Source: Brasenia schreberi | Lineage: Eukaryota; Streptophyta; Magnoliopsida; Nymphaeales; Cabombaceae | Length of the DNA stretch: 64,000 nucleotides | Assembly: GCA_036023115.1 (NCBI GenBank) | Contig: JAYKKT010000059.1 | Span: forward strand, 9,497,001 to 9,561,000 | Direction: 5' to 3' | Shown: positions 57,441-64,000 of the stretch, piece after piece | Layout of the letters: each line of letters opens with the position of its first letter | How positions within the stretch are numbered: position 1 is the stretch's first letter | Notes under the pieces: generated by a model | The model's input: only the letters and a program-made list of their open reading frames with translations | Databases searched by the model: none | What the model was told of the DNA's origin: nothing | Position numbers and translations under genes: made by a program

Positions 57441-58110
57441 CTTGCTAAATTTATAACTTCATTAATAGACAATATCAACCCATTTTTTTAATAATTTTCT
57501 TCTCAAAGCATGATAAGTGAGAACTTTATAACTTGATCTTACACTAACAATAACATCTTCCATACTTTGAAAGAAAAATGAATTTGTAACACTAAAAGGT
57601 AGACAATTTTCATAAAAAAAACTATGCACACGTCATATATACTTTTTGAATTACTTCCTTTGAAACCATAGTTGATCTAATGTTTGGTTGAGCTCTACAA
57701 GTCGTACGTGGGAGAAAAAAATGAATGTATTATGTTGCCTCTAGAACCTCTTCTACCAACCCTTGTAGTCATCAGGTGAATATAAACTTTTGCAGTGAAA
57801 CAAGAACCAACACTATTACTAATTTCAGCAGAACCTACACTCTTTTCTTTATCTCACGTTTTCTTTGTCTTCTCAATTAGCTCCTTCTCTTCAGTCATAC
57901 CATGAATTTCTTCACCATATATCTCTCGAGAAGCATCTTGAAAATGTTGAGATATATTCCAACCACCCATTTCTACTTTCTATGTCGTAATGTTTTTTTT
58001 CCTTTGTAGCCTCCAAAACTTATTGGATTTCATACTTTATAGCTTCAGGTACCTGATGACAAGCACATGTATCTTTTTTGGTTCCCATAAAATAGTGTTT
58101 CATGTTGAAA

Positions 58111-59020
58111 ATACCTTCATATACCACCATGCTTAATCTCATTACAGAACATGCATTTATTCACAAGCCTATGCGTTCTTACACTTGGGTACTATAGTTC
58201 CACGCTGGATCAGACCGATCAGATATCATCAAGCCGAGTAGAGACAAATCATAACAAGAAAAAGGCTTTACAACGACGAAGAATCTCGAAATCTATGAAA
58301 ACCTCTAATTTTTTAAGTAAAAAATTGGTTGAGAAGAATAAAAGAAAAGGAGTATGCCACAAATTTGACAAAAACCTTATGGATTTTTTTGAGAGAAAAA
58401 CGTGTGATTTGTTCGTGAAATTAAACAAATGAAAGATAGGAAAAAGGTTTGGGAACAAACACAAGCGGTAAGACTGCATCACATTTATAGGTTAAGAAAA
58501 ATTAACATTTGCTTATAAGATACAAATTGTATCGTATGATGCAATGTGATATAATGTCGTATCATATGATATGGCACAATACAATTTTTACAATAATGAT
58601 TAAAATTGCTTATTTCCAAACCAATGTGGTAATTAGTGTATCGGTGGCACCGGTACGCGATAATCATACAGTATCGTACGATATAATATGATACATTAAA
58701 ATATTGAAAATAAAAAAATCATGTATCATAATATCCCATATCGTGTGATACGTGATGTATTGTACGATACAATACCCATATCACAGTGTATCATATGATA
58801 CATTGCGATACATGTCTATTGTGATACATGGACCCCAATCATATCAATTCAAGTACCGATATACTCGTATCGCGTATCGTATCATACAATATAATATTTA
58901 TAATGTCCCAAACATAGAGAAGAAGTGCAAGAAGTATGGAGAACTTTTGTCTTATAGTCATATATGTCAATGAAGATATAACACCAATGGTTTGATTGTG
59001 TTATTCTAGTTTATACTATC
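58111..59020. other. GTATCG-rich palindromic region, no gene recognised
   Basis: From 58510 to 58890 the sequence is full of GTATCATATGATAC-like palindromes, resembling hAT subterminal repeats. The open frame 58151-58432 has no recognised domain. Confidence 0.5.
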
Positions 59021-59339
59021 CAGTGTTGTATGGACTGTATCATACAATGTTGTCTGACGCGTATCGTATCGTGTATCGCTAGGCTCCACGATACGGGCGT
59101 ATCGTATCGTATCGTATCGTACTTTAATATTAAAATAATATAAAAATTAATTAAAAATTAATAAAAAATAGTAAAAAATCGAAAAAAAATCAGGAAAAAT
59201 CTAATAATTGCTTTAAATTCATATAATATAAGTTTAGTACAGATTGAGCATTCAGCATTGAACAATTGCATCCAAATTTACATATTTTGAATCCAAAAAA
59301 TAAAATACGGACGTAGTTTACACTTTACACTACAGTACA

Positions 59340-61858
59340 CTACAGTTACAAATGTTACATTTTACAAATTGTAATCAGGATCATCAACTAAATAATCTTA
59401 TCTTCTCCTTGTTGCAGATCCTCATCATCATCAGCCACGCCTACACCTTCTTCTTCAAAATCAAATTCTTCATCTCCATAATGTTGTTGCGCTCCTTCTA
59501 AATTAATCTAGGCAACGTCTTCTTCTGTTAGGAGGGCATTTTCTTCAGTGTCTTCCATAACCCAATCTTCTAATATATCAAAATTATCCAAACTTATTGG
59601 ATCGAACTGACTTTCTTCTCTATTTACTTTTTTTAATTGCCTACGACACAAACAAAGATAAACAATTAGTAAGTAATATTAACAATTGAAAACTGATGTT
59701 AAATAATATCGAATTGAAAATTTGAAAGTAATACAACATTACCTTTCACGAAGGCTCATGTTACAACGAATATAAACCAAATCATTAAGCCTTTTGTGTT
59801 CCAACCTGTTGCGCTTTTTTGTATGGATGTGTTAAAAAACACTCCAATTTCTTTCACAACCTGTTGCACTACAGGTTTGGCTTAAGACTCTAACTGCAAA
59901 ATCTCTAAGGTTTGGACAATCACTTCCAAACCTGTTCCACCAAACATTTGTAAAAAAAATATAAACATTAGAGACATAATAATCCACAGTAATGTAAGAT
60001 ACAACTTAAATATGAAAATAAACAATGTACCTGGACGCATCGTAGAGCGGTTGCGAATTGCAACAGGCAAACCCATCAAGTAAAGAGCATTATCATATAT
60101 CTCCGTCTCTCGATGTATCGCATCTACTATGCTCTCATCAGGGACTAATCTGTCGATGCATTCAATGATTCCTCGATTAACCTCACCGTCTCTTTTAAAG
60201 GTTGTTGAGTACCTCAATGATGGGTTTAGATAGTAGGCTGCTGCATGAATAGGCTGATGCAATTGTTTATTCCATCTACTATCAATTATTTTCCACACGG
60301 GCACATAATCTCTTTTTTTTCCATTAAAGTTATTTTTGATCGCTTCTTTTGCCCTGTCCATGGCTTCATAAAGGTAGCCCATAGATGGTTTCTCCTCGCT
60401 GTCAGCCAATCTTAAAACTTTCACTAAAGGACAAGTAATTTTCAATAATCTGATACATGCATTCCAAAATGAACTTCTAAAAACTATTTCTACAATCTCA
60501 TTTAACTTTCTGTTCCTTCTGTTTTGTGGTAACTCTGCAAATTGTTGCCACTCATCTGAGGAGAACATTCTCTTTAAAGCTTGCTTCTGTCTCACAATAC
60601 TCTGTACAGATAAGAAGTTTGTTGCGAACCGAGTTGCAGCTGTGCGAAGAAGCCCTGCATCTTTTGTATATCTCCTCATCATACAAAAAACAAATGCATG
60701 GTTATAAATGAATTTTGTAATATCTTGGCAACACTCAGTTGTTGCCTTTATTTCATCCATCTCACCAATGTCCTCGAGGATGAGATCTAAACAATGGGCT
60801 GCACATGGTGTCCAGTAGAAAGTCCCATAAATATCAGCTAAGTCCTTTCCAGCTGCTTTGTAGTTAACTGCATTATCTGTAATCAATTGGACTACATTTT
60901 CTAGCCCAACCTCCTGTATAACCTTATCAAATTCCTCTCGTAGGATCTTTGCAGTGTGCCTCTCCTCTGACATATCTAGAGATCTCAAAAACATGAGTCA
61001 TTTAGGACAATATACAAGAAAGTTTAGCAATGCCCTTCCTCGCCTATCGGTCCATCCATCTGCCATGATAGTGCATCTTGTTTCCTTCCACGATTGTCTC
61101 AAAGTCGAACAGTATTGCTGCACTTCAATCACGGTATGATCTAATATCTTCCCTCTCAACTTCTGATAAGAGGGCATCCTGTATCCTGGACCAATGTTAG
61201 CAATTGCATCTGCCATTGCTTGAAAATGAAAACTGTTTGCTGCATTAAATGGAATGCATGCATCATAAAACCATCTGCCCATTGTAAGGTCTGCTTGATC
61301 ATGCAGTTGTTCTGAAGCCATAGCAGCACAAATTCCTGGCTGAGCACCAGGTGTAGTGGAAGGAGGAAAGAACGAATGTATGCTAGAAGAAGAAGCTCTT
61401 CCTCTACTCCTTCCTGAACTTCCTCTTCTACCACCTCCAAAGTCTTCAATTGCAACCCTTTTTCCTCTGCTAGGTGCTTGCGAACTGCTACTACCAATAT
61501 TTGTTTTAGCATATGAAGGCAAACTATCAGTGAATCCAACTCCAGTGGCAGTAGCATCATCAGCTTCTTCACACATCTGGAAATCATCCTTTTGTTGTCT
61601 CCTTTCCTGTATGCTCTCAATCATCTGCAAGCATTGCCATTTAATACCTTCTGGCACACTTCTAACTCTGCCTGTGCATGGAGTAACTTCTTTCCTGGTT
61701 TCTGCTAGGTGGTGTTTTAACCTTGAAATTCTACCACTAACCACCTTTTCACAAAATAAACATATGATTTTTAACCTTGAACCCTCAACTGGTATACCCC
61801 ACTGTCATGCCGGATCATCAGACTTTGAATGAGAGTCTCTATCACCCCTTCCTGCCAT
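59340..61858 (-). pseudogene. hAT transposase of D1 (BED finger, DUF659, dimerisation)
   Basis: The ATG is at 61858 (MAGRGDRDSHSKSDD). The BED zinc finger is at about 61800-61700 (CLFCEKVVSGRISRLKHH). DUF659 runs from about 61290 (FNAANSFHFQAM, RGRALLNFLVY) into 60994 (LITDNAVNYKAAGKDLAD, WTPCAAHCLDLILEDIGE). The core continues to 60030, and the dimerisation domain is at about 59940-59700 (WWNRFGSDCPNLRDFAV, GCERNWSVF, KKRNRLEHKRLNDLVYI). An acidic tail ends near 59360. Breaks: stops at about 61804 (Trp to TGA), 60995 (TGA in PKGT-type text), about 59827 (WSVF, stop, HIH) and about 59510 (Trp to TAG). The acceptor before the dimerisation exon is ACAA where D4 has ACAG. Confidence 0.9.
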
Positions 61859-62269
61859 CTCAATGGAGTACTTTAATTCAAACAAAAACCTGAAAATAAA
61901 AGCACTTCGTAAATCCCCCAATCTTCAAATAACACTCAAATCGAGTGTCTCCCACTTCATGAATGCAATAAAAATCGTATACACACACTTAATAACTTCA
62001 TATTTTGTCATTTAAAAAAAAAACCGAAATAACACAAAAAAACAATAAATATAAAGGAAAAAAATGAAAAAAAACATTAAAAATATACCTAAATCCGAGT
62101 TTGGAGACTTGGACGGACACCGTAGGGCACGATTTTAGAGTTTTGAACATCAAGGAGGCGAAAACCGACTCTTAGGGAGCTTGAGGAATCCAAAAAGAGA
62201 GAGGAAACCCACGAAAAATCGCGAGTTTCTCTCGGGCCGGGACCCTTTATAAGGGTCCCAGGGCGTATC

Positions 62270-62400
62270 GTGCGATACGGGGCGTATCGTGCGATACGGG
62301 CCGTATCGCACGATACGGTGCGATACGCCCGCACCTGTGATACGGGGCCCTGTATCGTATGATACTATACGTATCGCATCGTATCGTACGGTGCGATACA
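62270..62400. repeat. subterminal palindromic GTATCG/CGATAC array of D1
   Basis: At least eight copies of CGATACG or CGTATCG in both orientations within 130 bp, able to fold extensively. The left end (59060-59125) has a matching but shorter array. GC-rich compared with all surroundings. Confidence 0.9.
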
Positions 62401-62539
62401 GACAACACTGGTATCATATATTGTTTTTCTCCATGTGACAATACAGGCATATTATAATGTATCGTAAATTTTAAAAAAGAAAAAAGAAAAAATAATTCTA
62501 AATAATTCTTATAAATCAAAATTAGGGTAAACATGCATC

Positions 62540-62725
62540 CAACAACAATAACAACAAATAAGCTTTTTCCCATACTAGATAGGGTCGGCTACATGGATTC
62601 TTTGTTTCCACATAGCCCTATCTTAATTTATAGAATCCATAGTAGATAAGTCCGATAAAGTTTTACGCTAGCTGTTAGAAACCTAACGCAACCCTTCTTT
62701 ATTCGGTCTTGGGACCGGCCATGCA
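62540..62725 (-). mobile_element. short RTE-derived non-autonomous element, copy 3
   Basis: Flanked by a perfect 16-bp target duplicate, AGGGTAAACATGCATC, at 62524-62539 and 62726-62741. Same internal junction as the copy at 55617 (ATAAATTAAGATAGGGCTATG). Slightly 5'-truncated. Inserted in hAT D5. Confidence 0.92.
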
Positions 62726-63016
62726 AGGGTAAACATGCATCGAATAAACATTAATTCAAATTATAGGTACAACTTTGAACTTTTAAGTTTCATCATTGAA
62801 TAACTAACAAATATTCTTTAAAATTACAACTTTTGTAATTGAAAAAGAAGAATCACATATTGTGATGGATCATCAACTAAATAATCTTCCTTTTTCTACT
62901 CCTTTAATATCACCACTTTCAATAGCAAAATCAATATCATCAATATCATCATTCCCATGCTGACATTGTTGTGCTCTTTCTAAATTGATCCGCTGACCCT
63001 CTTCTTCAGTTAGGAG

Positions 63017-64000
63017 AAGTGTTGTCTGACGCGTATCGCTGAGCTCTACGATACGGACGTATCGTATCGTACTTTAATATTAAAAGAATACAAAAAATAT
63101 TTAAAAAATCAAGAAATCCAAAAAAAATCAAGAAAATTTTGAAAAAATCTGGTAATTGCTTTAAATTCATATAATGCAAAGTTTAATATAGATTGAGCAT
63201 TCAACATTGAACAATTGCATCCAAATTTACATATTTTTAATAAAAAAAATGAAATACATTTACATTTTACAAATTGTAATTAGGATCATCAACTAAATAA
63301 TCTTCATCTTCTCCTTGCTGAAGATCCTCATTATCATCATCAGCAACACCTTCTGCTTGGAAATCAAATTCTTTATCTCCTTGATACTGTTGTTGCGCTC
63401 CTTCCAAATTAATCCATGCAATATCTTCTTCAGTTAGGAAGGCATTTTCTTCACTGTCTTATGTAATCCAGTCTTCTAATATATCAAAATTATCCAAACT
63501 TATTGGATCAAATTGGCTTTCGTGTCTATTTACTTTTTTTAATTGCCTACAACAAAGAAAGATAAGCAATTAGTAAATAATATTAACAATTGAAGTCAAA
63601 CAATTTATTGAATTGAACATTTAAGTACTAAGTAATACAACATTACCTTTCATGAAGGCGCATGTTACAACGAATAAAAACTAAATCATTCAATCGCTTA
63701 TGTTCCAACCTGTTGCGCTTTTTTGTATGGATGTGTTCAAAGACACTCTAATTCCTTTCACAACCAGTTGCACTAAAGGTTTGACTCAAAATTTTGACTA
63801 CAAAATCTCCTTTCACAATCAGTTGCATTACAGGTTTGACTCAAAACTTTGACTGCAAAATCCTTAAGGTTCGGGCAATCAGTTCCAAAACCAATTCCAC
63901 CAAACATCTGTAGAAAAAAACAAATATTAGAGACATAATCCACAATAATATAAGACAAGTTGATTTAAGAAACTTAAATACGAAGATAAACAATTTACAT
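63017..64000 (-). mobile_element. hAT transposon D4, truncated by window end
   Basis: The terminus AAGTGTTGTCTGACGCG at 63017 is nearly identical to D1. The following 900 bp align with D1 59045-59960. The minus-strand transposase tail is at 63290-63540 and the dimerisation exon at 63660-63910. Here the acceptor before that exon is intact (CTACAG). A partial tandem duplication of about 60 bp at about 63780-63850 (TTGACTCAAAA(T/C)TTTGACT) disrupts the dimerisation exon. Confidence 0.9.

Larger units (their letters stand above)
53460..58050 (-). pseudogene. hAT transposase pieces of D3
   Basis: Readable parts on the minus strand are: the N-terminal region near 57480-57660 (VTNSFFFQSMEDVI, then SSYKVLTYHALRRKLL); DUF659 near 56895-57086 (IIDNAVNVKATDKMHE) and 56785-56900 (SIDLMVEDLSAMVKIKRTI, with CKNVTKFV); core near 55990-56100 (FATNFISLQSLVIHKIALK); dimerisation near 53840-54050 (EWWTRFGIGALNLLKF, then KRNKLEYAHLCDLVYI). 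Many stops and shifts. It is the same family as D1, but older. Confidence 0.75.
52989..58110 (-). mobile_element. hAT transposon D3, heavily interrupted
   Basis: The left terminus is CAATGTTGTAATG at 52989. Minus-strand transposase pieces appear in the right order across the interval: C-terminal tail 53460-53720, dimerisation region 53830-54059, core 55850-56100, DUF659 region 56780-57130, N-terminal part 57480-58050. Insertions separate the pieces: hAT D2, two RTE derivatives and an RRM-carrying TIR element. The right terminus is not certain; GTATCG-rich palindromic sequence at 58640-58890 may be its subterminal region. Confidence 0.65.
59045..62410 (-). mobile_element. hAT transposon D1, full length
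   Basis: 3366 bp. Termini are CAATGTTGTCTG at 59045 and CAGACAACACTG at 62410, inverted repeats with one mismatch. A perfect 8-bp target duplication, GTATCATA, is at 59037-59044 and 62411-62418. Both ends carry dense GTATCGTATC-type subterminal repeats. One transposase gene lies on the minus strand. This is the best-preserved DNA transposon in the window. Confidence 0.97.
59021..63016 (-). mobile_element. hAT transposon D5, split by D1, an RTE derivative and D4
   Basis: The terminus CAGTGTTGTATGG at 59021 runs for 24 bases to 59044, where D1 is inserted, and resumes at 62411 after the duplicated GTATCATA. Minus-strand transposase-tail text (INLERAQQCQHGNDDIDDID) lies at about 62900-63016, where D4 cuts in. 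Its remaining part is outside the window or lost. Confidence 0.75.

Noticed and set aside
58151..58432. 93-codon Lys-rich open frame
   Set aside because: No recognisable domain, and it is surrounded by decayed hAT sequence. Probably chance.

Overview
The window is nuclear DNA of a flowering plant. The evidence is cellulose-synthase exon fragments, Ty1/copia elements primed by initiator-Met tRNA, RTE-clade LINEs with TTG-type tails, hAT transposons with 8-bp target duplications, and a large multi-exon plant nuclear-protein gene. The sequence does not identify the species. It is AT-rich and gene-poor. I see one gene that looks intact. Nearly everything else is nested, decayed mobile DNA with small captured or broken pieces of host genes.

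Layout. 1-2060: 3' end of a copia element (A). 5051-16494: a hAT element (G) of the ZMYM/TTF type, enlarged by later insertions. Inside it sit a duplicated local segment, a TSD-flanked RTE LINE insertion carrying an SRP9-like exon fragment, and a reverse-strand copia (H). 16495-24820: the only intact gene, nine exons encoding an inferred 2281-residue acidic, repeat-rich nuclear protein with a SAP-like N-terminus, four KKVxF motifs and a C-terminal KEN motif. An MSA-like motif, two G-boxes and a dinucleotide-repeat uORF lie in front of it. 25901-33226: reverse-strand cellulose synthase pseudogene pieces separated by copia element B (26575-32720). 33840-35890: an LTR and a three-copy tandem repeat. 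35893-43205: RTE fragment R2, then reverse-strand copia D, with complete copia C (37989-42800) nested in D. 45595-47463: an LTR and 5'-truncated RTE R3 with a 21-bp target duplication. 48076-49280: possible WD40 exon relics. 49397-50990: RTE R4, an inverted LTR and a long TA microsatellite. 52989-64000: a pile of hAT elements nested in each other, with internally deleted RTE derivatives and a small TIR element carrying an RRM gene fragment.

How it fits together. The intact gene is bounded by repeats: hAT G ends about 440 bp upstream of its ATG and a cellulose synthase pseudogene lies about 1.1 kb downstream. Its four RVxF-like motifs, MSA-like promoter motif and KEN/RxxL motifs suggest, as inference only, a mitosis-regulated PP1-binding protein. 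The mobile elements show clear relative ages: D1, D4 and an RTE derivative are inserted in D5; D2 in D3; C in D; an LTR-like insert in R3; H within the composite RTE insertion in G.
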